Source of the DNA: Stereum hirsutum FP-91666 SS1
Taxonomy: Eukaryota; Basidiomycota; Agaricomycetes; Russulales; Stereaceae
Direction of reading: 5' to 3'
Assembly (NCBI RefSeq): GCF_000264905.1
Contig: NW_006763135.1
Location: 287,676 to 351,675, forward strand
Length of the DNA: 64,000 nt
Part shown: in pieces, positions 47,629-58,849 of the stretch
Position numbering within the stretch: the first letter of the stretch is position 1
Layout: each line of letters opens with the position of its first letter
Position numbers and translations under genes: made by a program
Notes under the pieces: generated by a model
The model's database searches: none
What the model saw: only the letters and a program-made list of their open reading frames with translations
Told to the model about the DNA's origin: nothing

Positions 47629-48863
47629 TCAGGTAGTCCTTGGTTGTAACAACAACGAGCCCTCGCTCTTTGTCTTCGATCCATCGTACATCCCATACAC
47701 ACCCTCCGGGAGCTCGTCCTCGTTCAACACGCCACACCATTCCTTCGCGTTGACAGCTAGTAGGGAGAGGACCACGATGTATTCGACGCCCATCTCCAGA
47801 GCGTAGAATTCGATCTTTGTGGCGGAAGATGTTGAGATGTCGGAGGAGGAGGGGTTGAACGAACGGTACAGGCGATATGCGAAGGGAATTACCTGGCCAT
47901 GACACATCGTAAACAACAAGTGGAGAGAGGGTTTTAGTGAAGCTCAGGGACTCACCAGGCATAAAGATGTAAGACAGAGCCACAAGGAGGTGGATCGGGG
48001 AAGCCGAGGTCGCATTGTTAGTACGGCATTATATACCGTTAGCAAAACAAGTATGGCGGCGGTCGTGATTGACGACGCTTCTCTGCGACAATGAAAGATG
48101 AAGACAAATCCGTTGGCATAAAGTAAATGAAGAGACAGCGAGAACATGGATAAGCGCACCTGAAGGTTTGGACCGTGTCTGCTGTGTCCGACGCTGTCAG
48201 ACCCTTGGAGTATTCTGAGGCAGAAACGGTGCCTAGTGCACTAGTGATCGAAAAATATATTGCACGACATAATAAGACATCTGCAATCCGATATATGACG
48301 TGTGATGGCAGCGAATTTGACCTACGCAGCGGCAACGAGGACAACGTCAAGGACATGAACAACATGGTGTTTGGCGTGCGTCGTCCACCCCGTTCCCCTC
48401 AGTTCGTGGAAAACGGTCAAATGGGATAGAGTGAATGCTGGCATGATATAGCAAGTGCTCAGAAGCAGCTATGAACACGTTCGCTAGTGAGCACTTCTTT
48501 TTGGGCGTATCAGAGAATGAGAAATACCTGCTGGGCGATGAGGAGACCCTTGCTGAAGGAATTCTCTTCCAGTAACGCCCCGCGAAAATTTACTGCACCC
48601 ACGAAGCGCAGTATCATAGTCACAACACGAAGTATTGTGAACAGCAGCAGCGGAAGGTAAGCGGTCCACATTCGTCGTGGTCGGCGATACTGAGCGACCA
48701 TGCGAGTCGAGCAAAGTACGAGGGCGATCAGATAAAGCAAGATAAAGACGTTTGAAACAACAAAGTCTTGGGAGACAGTTGGGAGGCCACCATCGAGAGA
48801 GTTCCAGACGGAAGTACTAGCGAACGATGATGAGTTCGTCGTGGTGTAGTCTGAGTCGGCCAT
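47629..48863 (-). CDS. multi-pass membrane protein of unknown function
   Basis: Starts MADSDYTTTNSSSF. Hydrophobic segments are VSNVFILLYLIALVLCS, WTAYLPLLLFTILRVVTMIL, GLLIAQQVFLIL, a weaker segment around 48.3 kb, SITTAAILVLLTVYNAVL, LWLCLTSLCLV and a last one VEYIVVLSLLAVNA. This is compatible with seven membrane passes. Charged loops such as QYRRPRRMW follow helix 1. The C-terminal tail (LPEGVYGMYDG, ending LLLQPRTT, stop 47631-47629) is cytosolic. There are at least four introns; exact joins between 48.5 and 47.9 kb were not resolved. It is convergent with the membrane protein at 45577-47278. It resembles fungal RTA1-like or other seven-helix families only in topology, so no function is claimed. 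Confidence 0.6.
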
Positions 48864-49842
48864 GGGGACTTGAGAGCTTGAAGACGGGGGAAGAAATCGG
48901 GGAGGGGGTACACATTGTCGACGACATTTCAACCTTATATTTGGGGCACCCAGAAGGGTACGTGAGGGTGCAAAACGTATAAGCAATGGCGGTTCGCCTG
49001 CGGGGCTGCGCGAGACTGTGATCGTATTTTCGGAACCCTGAAAAGGCAATGTTGAAAGTGTCCGGTGCGTGGGAATTTCGGTGGCGTTTCAACGTCTGTC
49101 TATTTCTGGAATCTCTCTTTTTGCAGCTTTCTGCCACATCTTCGACTCCTCCTCTGGCGTTCCATATCCACTGACTTATATATGCTTATATGCTCATAGG
49201 CGTACGTTCCTTCACAACTGAGGGCGAGGTAATCCGTCATGGTACAGCCTAGTTTCGGCTACGAATAAATGATGGGATACTAAAGTAGCACTGCATCTCC
49301 TCGTTACCCGAGCCCTGTGTCTGGGTTTGACTGCCTCCAGCCTACTTGGGCAGCCTCCATGGCCTTGAAGGTGCGGAATCTCACAAGACCAAGTCAGGGT
49401 GCTCTGCTTACCAGGCGCTACCGTGTATTTGGCATACATTCCTCGTATTGTTTTTGTTGGATCCTGAATAGATCTTGGTATCGACCTCTGGAAGGCCCTC
49501 TAGTATCAATGAACGCGTCTATGTACTAAGTATTATGGGTCTTGATGTGTATATACGATAGGTTTACCATATCCCCGTGATAGGTACGAACAATCTTGGA
49601 CATTGGTGGCCTGGAGCAGAACGCAAGTGCACAAATCGTAAGTATTACCACGACCAAAATCTGACCATATCGCTTACTTTCGTGACAGGACATCCCCATG
49701 AGAATACGTGATGAAGTATAACGGAAAGTTTGAGAACGTGTATACACCACTCTATAATATTCGATCATCAAGGTAAATATTCAAGTCATCAAGCGTAGGT
49801 GTTACGAGGTACATATATTCCGTCACGATGACTCGGAATGGT
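48864..49842. other. intergenic, no recognised gene
   Basis: About 980 bp between the membrane protein start and the 3' end of the helicase gene. Only short unsupported frames are present. Confidence 0.35.
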
Positions 49843-52628
49843 CTACAGTCGGCCATTCCAAACATCTTGTACCGACCGCCACGCTCTGTTGCCGCACTCC
49901 TTCGCTAGCTTTCCGGCAAGGGAAGTAGACCCTTTCCCTTCAAGAAATGTACGGCTTGAACATATGGTCATACTCTCTTTGCATCGCGAAAGCATAACAT
50001 TGGAACGCCGCAGGTCACGCAAAAAACCCAGCTTCTCCGTGCGAACAAGAGAAATGATGATATGGTCACTCTCATTTCCTGAGGAGAATATAATCAATAC
50101 AAAATGAGGCATACTACGGTGCAAGTACAAACAATACGTACCTTGAAAAGCGTCGACGTTGAAGACTTTGTCTGCCCACGGAATCGATTCTCGACGGAGA
50201 GCACCTTCGATTAGATTACGTTGGGCGTCATACCTAGCAGCACAAGGTTCAATCCTCGGTCAAGTGAAGATGCTGATAGAATGGACATACGGAGTAATGA
50301 TACGGAAGTCTTTTCCCTCGTCATTATACCTTTGAGCAATGCGAACGGCGACATGGCATTCTTCTGCATTCTATTCAAACACAGTCAGCTTCTGTCGCGT
50401 ATGTCATGAGCTGACTACGAAGTACAATCCAACTATGCCCCTCTTGCTTCTCCCTACCCTTCTGAACATCGACAAAGCGACAGGCGCTCGCAGACGTTAT
50501 AGCATGTACGGTCTCCAATTTACCATCGTAAACGTGGCGAGAAATGAACGACCCTACGACCCTCGGCATACGATCTGAAGGGTAAACAAAGTCAAATTGG
50601 AGTCTCGTGAGAACCAGACAACCGGAAACGTACACTGTACTGCAAGAAGCTTCGCCTTTGATCGAAGGCGAGATATCTCAAAAACGCTCTGAAGCCCACA
50701 TATATTCTCTTGTCCGTATGGTGGCACTGTACGTATACAATTAGGCCATGGGCGTAAGAAGATAAGGGAGTGCAGGTTTGGCTTACACTGCTTATCATCA
50801 CCGATAAATACCACCTTCGCAACGGTGGTTTTGAAGAGGTGTAAAAGCGGCACATAATTTCCGGTCTCGATCTGGCTCGCTTCGTCAACGATGACGGTCT
50901 CAACAGGGACTGCTTGGGTGAATACGGAGAGCTTTGGATTCGACATCATACTCAGGGTGCATAGTATGACCTTGGCACCTCCGAGCTTAGATTCGGCGTC
51001 CAGCATAGTCTTCGGGAACTGGTCCGAGACGAGAATATTACGCTCAATCTTCTCGTATAGATGTTCATGCCTAAAGCGAGAGGACATTGATGAGGATACG
51101 TGAAGGCTATTACATAAATCGACTTACCAGTCAAAGTGAAATTCGTGCGAGATCAATATTCGGAAATCTAGAAAGTCGTCTTTTGCCAGCTTCTCCGCAA
51201 TATTTTTCACAGCAACGTTAGATTGAGCGACGAGATAAATTGTCCGCCGAGAGTCGCCCGCTCGGATACGCTTGACTGATTCTGCGATTACAGTTGTCTT
51301 GCCAGTGCCCGGAGGACCTTGTACCAGGCAGACTCTGTCACGAGGAGCAGAGGATAGGATAGTCTGTACAACGGTCTCCTGGTACGAGTTGAGCTCGCGG
51401 AAGGTGGTGCGTGCCGCCAGAGTGGGAAGAGTATGAAGTTTCGGGGCACTTTTCCAGCTCCAGGTCCGTTCCGGGAACCAGATGGCTCGGAAGAACGGTG
51501 ATTCGTCAAGAGATACCCTACTGAGAAATGTGGCACGGACGATCTTCTGGCGTTCCGATTCTGCGAGAGTGAGTGGGTCCTTTCCCATGGTCACAGCAGA
51601 TCGTAATGTAGAGCCTACGGAAGCGCCTTTGACAACCAAGGTTGCACCTCGGCCTTTCACATCTTGAGTCTTCGCTTTCAGTTCAGAATTACCATTTGCA
51701 CCACTGATTGTGACGTTGAGCTGTTATTAAGGAGTCAGATGATAGGACCATGTAGGGGTCAAGATGTTACCTTAGTATCGCCGCGGATGTGTGATTTGTA
51801 GCGCGTGGACGTAACCTGGACTATGCCACCCTTCTTGACGACAGAGCATTTTATGTCGTTCGGAGTGGAGTTCGGTTTCAATGCATCCAGTAAGTCAGCA
51901 TCTCGACGAAGCTTTGATAAAGCTTTCAAAACCTGCGAACCAAGTAGTAGTATGATATGAGATGCGATGAGCGTGAGTCAATGCAGCGAACACAACTATA
52001 CCTGGAGATCAAATAGACCGACATCCACACGACGACACAATCCAGTCAGGGTCTCCCGATCCGTGCGGAAGGCGATGCGGCCGGATAACCAAGCTCGCAA
52101 GGCCACTCTCCAAGGACGACCGTCCTCTTGCTTCTCATTTTTGTATGCAGATTTGGTGCGATGATCGATCTCGCCACATATAGCCTTGATGAAGGAATGA
52201 TCTGATGCGTGGTCCGCGGTGTCAAGGAGAGACCAGAGGTCCGTGACATCTCCGACCTGTAATTCGAGATCAAGGTGTAGCGCAGTGGCGAGACAATCGG
52301 CGTGGAGCGAGTAGCGAGAGAATCCAGGGTTAGATAGTATGTCTGCGATGAGAGTAGGAGTGGTGGGGCGTCGTTGCCGTGTCTGTTTTCGCTGTTTGGT
52401 GGAGAAATTGACAATGAGGACATGGGTGGCGGAGGCAAACGCTAGAGCAGATAGCGCGCAGTGAGTTCCGTATGCGGGAGCCACTCCCACGAAACCATGC
52501 TGCACGGTAGCCAGGAAATCTCGCACAGCTCTGCTACCGAGAGAGTTAGCGTGATGTACTGCGACATTGATAGAGGAGGGTTCGTCGTCGAAGATGTTAT
52601 GCTGGTGGATGAAGTTCTGGTCGGACAT
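49843..52628 (-). CDS. SF1 (UPF1/Sen1-like) helicase with exonuclease-like N-terminus
   Basis: Starts MSDQNFIHQHN (52628). The N-terminal ~240 residues have the outline of a DEDD 3'-5' exonuclease fold (CALSALAFASATHVLIVNF, SRYSLHADCLATALHLDL, GDVTDLWSLL). However, the usual first acidic pair seems replaced by APAYG, so it may be catalytically dead. The helicase core has the Q-type start (LNSYQETVVQTIL), Walker A GPPGTGKTT (51318-51292), VAQSNVAVKNIAEKL (motif Ia), ILCTLSMMSN, Walker B VDEAS (50886-50875), FIGDDKQ (motif III), YRMP-like RMPRVVGSFIS, and VDAFQGNEKDHIIISLVRT with RRSNVMLSRCKE (motifs V-VI). UPF1/Sen1-like enzymes unwind RNA or RNA:DNA hybrids 5'-3'. At least five introns; the end is DVWNGRL (stop 49845-49843). 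An upstream in-frame start was judged unlikely. Confidence 0.82.
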
Positions 52629-52873
52629 GGCGTTTTGAGCAAGAGAGGAAACAAGAGGACTAGTCGTTGAAGGGGGCCTCGAGTATGTACGTCGAGGATA
52701 CCTGAGAAACCATACATAGGAAAAAGAAGCAGAGCAGCATGTCGGGAACCAAGATAGAATACGACGCCACACAAATACCAGGTTCCTATCTGGGAGCAGA
52801 TCGTCCTTAGAACTTTTTGTAACGCCCATCACACCAGGCGTTAATTTATGGTGAAAATGCCTATAGTTAGCCT

Positions 52874-53418
52874 TCATGTAACTTCCAGCGCGAGTGATGG
52901 GGTGAATTCCATGGGGATGTGATTAGTAACAACATCCCGAGGACGCTGAGTTGTGTAGTCTTCTAAAGGCAGATTAGACGAGATATCAACCGGGTAGGAA
53001 CACCCAAACCCTCCGAGTCGGAACGCTACGATCGTCAGGACATTGCTATACGAGTTGTCCACTGGTGACTGCAACACCATAAAGCAAAACACAGTACGCC
53101 TTCGGAGTGAGGCTGAGGCGCGACCAAAGTGCAATAGAACAAGGGGACAAGGCCCTTGATAGATTCGTAAAGAAGGGCGGCAAGAGTCGTAGAAATAGTC
53201 ACCACGAACAAAAAAACATAAAGACACACCGATCTGATTACGGATCGAGACGCACCTCGATGCCGATGGCGCCCATGATGCTCGGATAACGGCAACAGTA
53301 AGCTCTGAGTGAAAGTTCCCTGTAGCTCTAGTTTAGGTGTAAGCGAAGAGAACGCATCGGAGGGTCGATATCGTAGGAGAAGAAGAAGCGGCGCAATGTG
53401 GCCAGGGATATTATTCAT
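52874..53418 (-). CDS. possible small membrane protein, low confidence
   Basis: An ATG at 53418-53416 opens a 127-codon frame with one strong hydrophobic stretch (VCLYVFLFVVTISTTLAALLY). A second frame downstream on the same strand, ending PSLALEVT (stop 52874), has protein-like composition with SNLPLEDYTTQRP. A splice between the two frames (for example within 53130-53070) would join them, but no unique join was found. It starts only about 30 bp from the MITE at 53450-53845. It may be a real small gene, a relic, or nothing. Confidence 0.25.
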
Positions 53419-53449
53419 GTCAATGCGTGGGAAGTGGTTTGATCAGAAT

Positions 53450-53845
53450 CACGACGGGGAAACCACTATTTAGAGCCCGCTAAAGTGGAATCTAAACATA
53501 GGTCAAAATATTATATATGGATGCCAATTTAGCGCTCTCTAAAGCAAAGCTTTAGCGAGCTCTATAGTGAGTTCCATTGATTATTCTCTGAATTACCTTT
53601 AGAGGGTGCTATAGAAATTCGGGGTTGCCACATAAGGCAAGCCCGAGGTGCTCGACAGCCTTTAGCGTCCTCCAAAGTCAATCTTTAGCGTTTGTACGGC
53701 ATTTCTAAAGAAAATGCATAGAGTCGCCTTTGGAGGTCTCCAAAGTTTCTCTTTAGTACTTCCCAAAGCGGAGCCCATATATAATATATAGAAGTTACTT
53801 TAGAATCACCTTTAGAGCACTCTAAATAGTGGTTCCCTGGCCGTG
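53450..53845. mobile_element. 396 bp MITE with ~65 bp TIRs and AAT duplication
   Basis: The left end (CACGACGGGGAAACCACTATTTAGAG) and the reverse complement of the right end (CACGGCCAGGGAACCACTATTTAGAG) match with few differences. The similarity extends about 65 bp to a shared ATATTATATATGG block. The element is flanked by AAT on both sides (53447-53449, 53846-53848). Its interior is built from repeated CTTTAG/CTAAAG and CTTTGG-type words in both orientations (e.g. around 53525-53570 and 53660-53760), so a transcript would fold into many small hairpins. No coding capacity. CAC ends with a 3 bp duplication resemble those of the 16.75 kb foldback, but the terminal sequences differ. Confidence 0.62.
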
Positions 53846-53984
53846 AATCTAGTCCCCGAATTTTCCATGGACCAAGTACTTGACTTCGTGGACTAGAGCA
53901 ATAAAAACAGAGCAGTACGCCCTGAGTATGGTGGTGGTCGATGATAGTGTGAATGGCAAAAGACGAGCTCATGTCCTGGCTAAA

Positions 53985-54077
53985 TTCCTCCTAGCCGATT
54001 TGAACGACTGACCTCTTCATGAGCTAATTCGTGCGCGAATTACTAGTGAAGCGCTACTACCGCTGAGCTAAGGAGGA
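53985..54077 (-). tRNA. tRNA-Thr (anticodon AGT), intron-containing
   Basis: Folds as a standard tRNA: acceptor TCCTCCT/AGGAGGA, D-arm TAGCTCAGCGGTAGTAGC, anticodon stem CTTCA/TGAAG, anticodon AGT (A34 read as inosine), T-loop TTCAAAT with stem AGTCG/CGGCT. A 20 nt intron (ATTCGCGCACGAATTAGCTC) lies directly after position 37, the canonical eukaryotic site. CCA is not encoded. It differs from the copy at 61098-61190 by two bases in the intron. Confidence 0.93.
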
Positions 54078-54316
54078 TATGTGTCGTGATGGCGCGTAAC
54101 ATATAATAAGATCATTCTGAATTACTTTACTCCGTGCGACGGACCGAACAAGGTGGCGAGCATCATCCGAAGTGCCACCCATCGAACCATTCATCATCCT
54201 CTTCGACGACGAGCACGATCCCTACATAAACCAGGACCTAGTCTCTCGACCTCCCTTCCATATCGTTTCCTCTCCTCTATCGTGGTGACCCTCTGATTTT
54301 GCCAGCACCTCAAAAA

Positions 54317-55363
54317 ATGTCGTCGTTCCCTCATATTGCCGGCTTGTCGCGTCCGACGCGTCCGACGCGTCTTCAACGTGAACATCATGTTCTCAGAACA
54401 GGCTGCAGGCAAGCACGCAGAACGTTCATCACTTTACCCGACTTGTCTAGTTTCTCGCCGTTCAATCAGAAGCCGTTGAATGAAGGTACTGGGAGTGGGG
54501 GCGGACCGGAGGGATCATCGGATGGACAGACATACCACGAGAGGAAAATATTGCCGTGCGTGCTATGGTTATTCAGTGTTGAATCGTTCGGCATAGTTGT
54601 ATATGCTGACCGAGATTCATGTGGTTTCACAGGTACTCCCGTCGAGAACTCTATAATATAATTGCCGACATGTCTTCGTATCCCCGCTTCGTACCCTTCT
54701 GCTCATCCACGCGCACCCTCCGCACTTCGGCCTCAACTGCTTCCTCTACATTGTCCTCAAAATCTCATGAAACATCACAATCGCACATGACATCGTCCAC
54801 ATCCCTCGCTGAACACCTCTCTAAACCGAACCTCGACCTTCTCTCCTCGAAAGAAGTCCTAGAACTAGACGTCGAGATGACGGCCAAGTTCCTCATCCAT
54901 GAAGAGAGTTATGTGAGCGTGGTGACTTGTAGACCTTTCGAGAGTGTTACGGTATGTCTCGTCATCCTCTCTGAATGAGATCTCAGGTCGATACTGACTG
55001 AGACGTGGGTGGACATCTGGACGTGTCCAGGCAGTCGCGTCTTCTTCAACCCCACTGTTCAAATCCCTAACAACGACCTGGCGCTTCCAACCCGCCTCCC
55101 CAACCTCACCACACCCGTCCAACTCATCTACCCTTTCGTCACCACCATCCGCCTCCCTATCTTCTCCCTCTGTTGTATCACCAGAATCAGAGGCCGCAGA
55201 AGTCGAGAAGGCACCAACACTAATAACGCTCGACCTAGCCTACGCATTCGCGAACCCCGTCCACGCAGCGCTGTCGAAAGCGTTTTTTGGACAGGTGTCG
55301 AAGGCTATGGTTAGGGCGTTTGAAGAGAGGTGTTTGGAGGTTTATGGAAGGGGGAGGAGATGA
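54317..55363 (+). CDS. COQ10: coenzyme Q-binding protein COQ10, mitochondrial
   Basis: Three exons in phase give 296 residues: 54317-54555, 54633-54951, 55031-55363. The N-terminus (SRPTRPTRLQ, then RTGCRQARRTFI) is Arg-rich and lacks acidic residues, as a mitochondrial presequence should. The START/polyketide-cyclase-like fold begins with YHERKILPYSRRELYNIIADMSSYPRFVPFC, the classic Coq10 opening. It continues LELDVEMTAKFLIHEESYVSVVTC, then W-R-F in TTWRFQPA, and ends with the helix ALSKAFFGQVSKAMVRAFEERC. Coq10 binds ubiquinone and is needed for its use in respiration. A Ser/Thr/Pro-rich insertion of about 40 residues sits in each of two loops (around 130-160 and 205-235), making it longer than yeast Coq10. 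The PTR repeat comes from a 9 bp tandem duplication (TCCGACGCG). Confidence 0.93.
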
Positions 55364-56216
55364 ATATGCGACACGGCATATTGATGCGGAGAGTTCGGTG
55401 GAGAGGAGAGGAAATGAGTGGTGAGAGACAATTTAGTAGGAGTGCATATCTTGGGGTTGCTATTGTCGGCGTGAGGGAATTGGTTTGGTTGGAGGCCACT
55501 GGTGTAATACGGCTCGGAGAGCGAGACGGTTTGTTGACCTGTTAACCCGGCATATAGCTAGCGCTGCTCTCACTCCCTCGTGCTTTTTTTCTTCATCAGC
55601 GGCTCCGGTCAGAGAGGCAAGGTGAAATATTGCACTGGTTACATCATTATAGACGTTAGACTAGTCTATCGAGGTTACTTTTTCTTCAAAGCCAGCATCG
55701 CCAGATGCGGGTTCATGAGGAGCCACAGGGGCTGAACGCCACTTGAACCAACACACGGCACCATCATTTGAATGCGCCGACGAAGGATGCGAAACATGAT
55801 GCGAAACTCTACATTTCCCGTCACACGTCGCAAATGGTACGACTTGGGTACGACTAATCTTATCCTCAAGCGAAAGACAATGCCAGCGATTACTTTTCGC
55901 AAGGAGCTTGCGAAGGTAAAAAAGTCAGCAAATTTCCGATAACTTTCTTTCGCAGCCTTCGGGGTTGCCTATTATTATTACGTCCGACGAAGTGGCGCTG
56001 CCACTCGCGACAGACAATCCTGTATCCACGTGAGTACCGGCAGTGCCGGTTGGTTGTGTTTTGTTCCCCCTAGAGTCGGTGTTATGCCGTGTTTGTGTGT
56101 CGCTCTCGCGTATATATAGCCGGCTCGCGCTCTATCGCAAACTCAATCATCATTACCCTGCAAGCCACTTTTCCGTATCCTCTCACGAGAGCTCGTACTA
56201 CAACTTCAAGATCCAC
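55364..56216. other. intergenic and promoter region of the F-box gene
   Basis: About 850 bp. No gene is supported. It contains the TATA box at 56111-56118. Confidence 0.35.
56111..56118 (+). promoter_or_regulatory. TATA box of the F-box gene
   Basis: A clear TATATATA stands about 105 bp upstream of the likely start codon at 56217/56222. It is followed by a pyrimidine/CA-rich leader, as in basidiomycete promoters. Confidence 0.5.
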
Positions 56217-56221
56217 AATGT

Positions 56222-58194
56222 ATGCCAACTGGTATGTCGCACGTTCACAAGCCCTTCTATGCGAGCCTCGTTGACCGTCGACCTGACACTTCTATAAGCC
56301 GTCACGGTGTTACTCCTCCCAAACCCCCTGCGCCAGAGCTCAAGATGAACGCATGGTCGGCTACTCACGCCAACGAGTCCGCTCCTATCTTTCGCCTTCC
56401 AAACGAGCTCTTGACCATGATAGTCCGATTCTCCCGAGACACCAACCCTCCACGCAGGATTCCACCTGAATCGCAACGCGAAGTGCTGGACGCTGACTCC
56501 GTTGACTTCAATCCTTGGCTCGACGAGGCCTACGAGCTACACCTCGGCTGGATATATTTGACACACGTCTGCCATACCCTCAGAGCTATCGCATTGGGCT
56601 GTAGCGATCTCTGGACGCTCATTGACATGAATGTGCTTCCAAAATACTGGTGTCTTGAAATGATCACTCGCTCGGAAAATTCTACTCTTTCATTCTCGCG
56701 TGATTGGAACATGGCTACCTTCGGGGTCGAAGAGCTCTCCCCTGTGCACCTCGCGAAGACACGGAAGATTCGTTTCTGCAATTTCGCTACCTACGCCTTT
56801 AACGACTTGGTTTTCAACACGTTCATTTCATCCTTACTATTCGACGCACCTTACCTCGAGGAGCTCCACTTCCATGTGTCTATGTTGCAGGAAATCTCTC
56901 AACGCCGGTGTCTTTCTTTGACCGACACGCTCTTCGCGCCTGAAGGTCATCGTACTACTCAACATCTGCGCAAAGTTTCTCTCCTCAACATCATCCCACC
57001 GCTGAACGCCCCGTTCCTTACCGATCTCACAACGTTATCTATCTCATTCGTCGATGGCTACCCTGACGACACTTGGGATCGTTACGCCCTTCCCAACTCC
57101 TCAGTGCTCTTCAACGTATGCCTTTCCTGGAACTTCTCGCTCTTAGAAAATGCCTGCCCGATCACTGGACTATCGAGGACCTAGATACGACTCTGCCGCT
57201 TACTCATCTCAAGAAGATCGACGCTGTAACACGGAACCCTCTGAGCTTGAGCTTACTCCTGCGGGCATGCTACACCCCGACCACAACGACTCAAGGCAGC
57301 CGTGTCCTTCAAGCTCGATTCTGCGTAGCTTCTGCGCTGACACAGTGCGACATTGTCCTCTCTGCTTTGAGCGCAATCTTCACTTCAAACTCGTTTCTGC
57401 GCTCGGAATTCGTCCACGAGTATCGTGGTTTCGAAGCCGTCGCTTTGACGTTTAACGGAGGGCGGGGAAGTGCAGGTAGAATGCCTGAGGATAGGGCTCC
57501 CACGGCCGTTAAGCCTTTTGTACGCGTCGAGACATGGTCCGGCTTCGAGGACTACCAAGAAACGCAGGAAAAGACCATCAACCTAACGATTCCAGCGCCA
57601 CAGCCGATTGGCGGACAAACTTCGTCGTTCTATATGTGTCGAGCACTTCTAGATGTCATGCATCTTCCTCTTCTTCGCAGTTTGTCCCTGATCTACGACT
57701 GGGGCTTGGATTATCGCCTCTCTTGGACTACTATGGATATTGAAGAGGTTCGAGAGTTGCTTGGACGGTTTCCGAACCTGGAGCGACTCACTTGTGGAGC
57801 GGAGATGCCTGGCCATCTCATTGCGCTTTTGTCAGAAGGGGCCTCCACGTCGGAAATGACTGGTATGAGCCAGACTCCGACTACGGATATAGATATGGAG
57901 TATGTGGTCGATGAACGTACTTCTGAAGACAATACACTTTCGACGCCCTTCCTCCTCGAATTGCGCAGTATTCGCTTTCTCGCTGTGGACTTCAAAAGGC
58001 CTTCACCTATAGACTCAACCTTAACTCTCGAAGACGCACTGTTGAGGATGATAGACATTCGAAGGGAGCGTTGCGCCCCTATTCGACACATCATGTTGTC
58101 CCCTGGGTGCGTTTACGATGATTGGTGGATGATGTTGACAAAGAAGTTGAGGATGATGGTGCCGCAGGTGGACTTTTCCGCAGAGGAGTGTTAA
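56222..58194 (+). CDS. F-box/LRR-type protein, apparent frameshift
   Basis: The F-box lies near residues 55-125: PIFRLPNELLTMIVRFSRD, then WIYLTHVCHTLRAIALGCSDLW. It is followed by LRR-like strands (FDAPYLEELHFHVS, LRKVSLLNIIPPLNAPFLTDLTTLSISF) and, after 57.07 kb, SQLLSALQRMPFLELLALRKCLPD and further repeats to the C-terminus (VDFSAEEC, stop 58192-58194). F-box proteins recruit substrates to SCF ubiquitin ligases. The first frame (56222 to 57184) and the second (from 57067) overlap but are out of phase by one base (-1 or +2), and both sides of the shift look like F-box/LRR sequence. An intron 57034-57104 would restore phase but would delete conserved-looking residues. It is either a recent pseudogene, a sequencing error, or an intron. 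The start may instead be ATG 56217 with an intron. Confidence 0.72.
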
Positions 58195-58849
58195 TATACG
58201 AGTTTCATTTATCTCTCCATGATTTGTTGCTTAATATTAAGAAGTATATACCTTTTATGCGTTCGAACTTCGTCCCTTGTGTGCCAATAATCAGTTTCGC
58301 ACTCGCAGACTAATCTGTTGCTTTCTGTCCCTTTTGTTTCTAACTCGGACACGGGCTAGAAGAACAAAAGGCTTATTATTCCTGCATATATTATATTATA
58401 TTCAGTGTCGCAGTCTCCAGAGCTTGTTACCCTTCTCAGAGCATACTTCGTCCTCCTCCACACGAATTTTCGCCCTCCTCGGATGCCTCGACCTTGACTC
58501 TTGAGTGCCTACTGGTGCGCGAGCAATCTCCGTTTCCCTATATAGGGTCCCTCGTACCATTCTCGCTCTCGATTAGCCGTATTGCGATACTTCCTTCCTT
58601 CACCCCTTCTACCCCGGCCAGATGCGCTTCCTTCTTCGTCAAACGTCGATCACCTACGTATCCCGCATACTCTACTAATCCCTCGTATGCATCGAAGAAC
58701 ATCAGAGTTCAGCGCTCAAAGGAGGCCCCTATATCTGACGAAGCGTCAACATGGGTATGATACTGCACTATGTACCCCCGTCCAAAGCGACCGTGTCTCG
58801 GACCCCCCTCCCCTCAATACGATCCCTTTACGCCCAATCCAGGCAAAAA
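58195..58849. other. convergent intergenic region
   Basis: About 650 bp of AT-rich and pyrimidine-rich DNA between two convergent genes. Short unsupported frames only. Confidence 0.35.
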
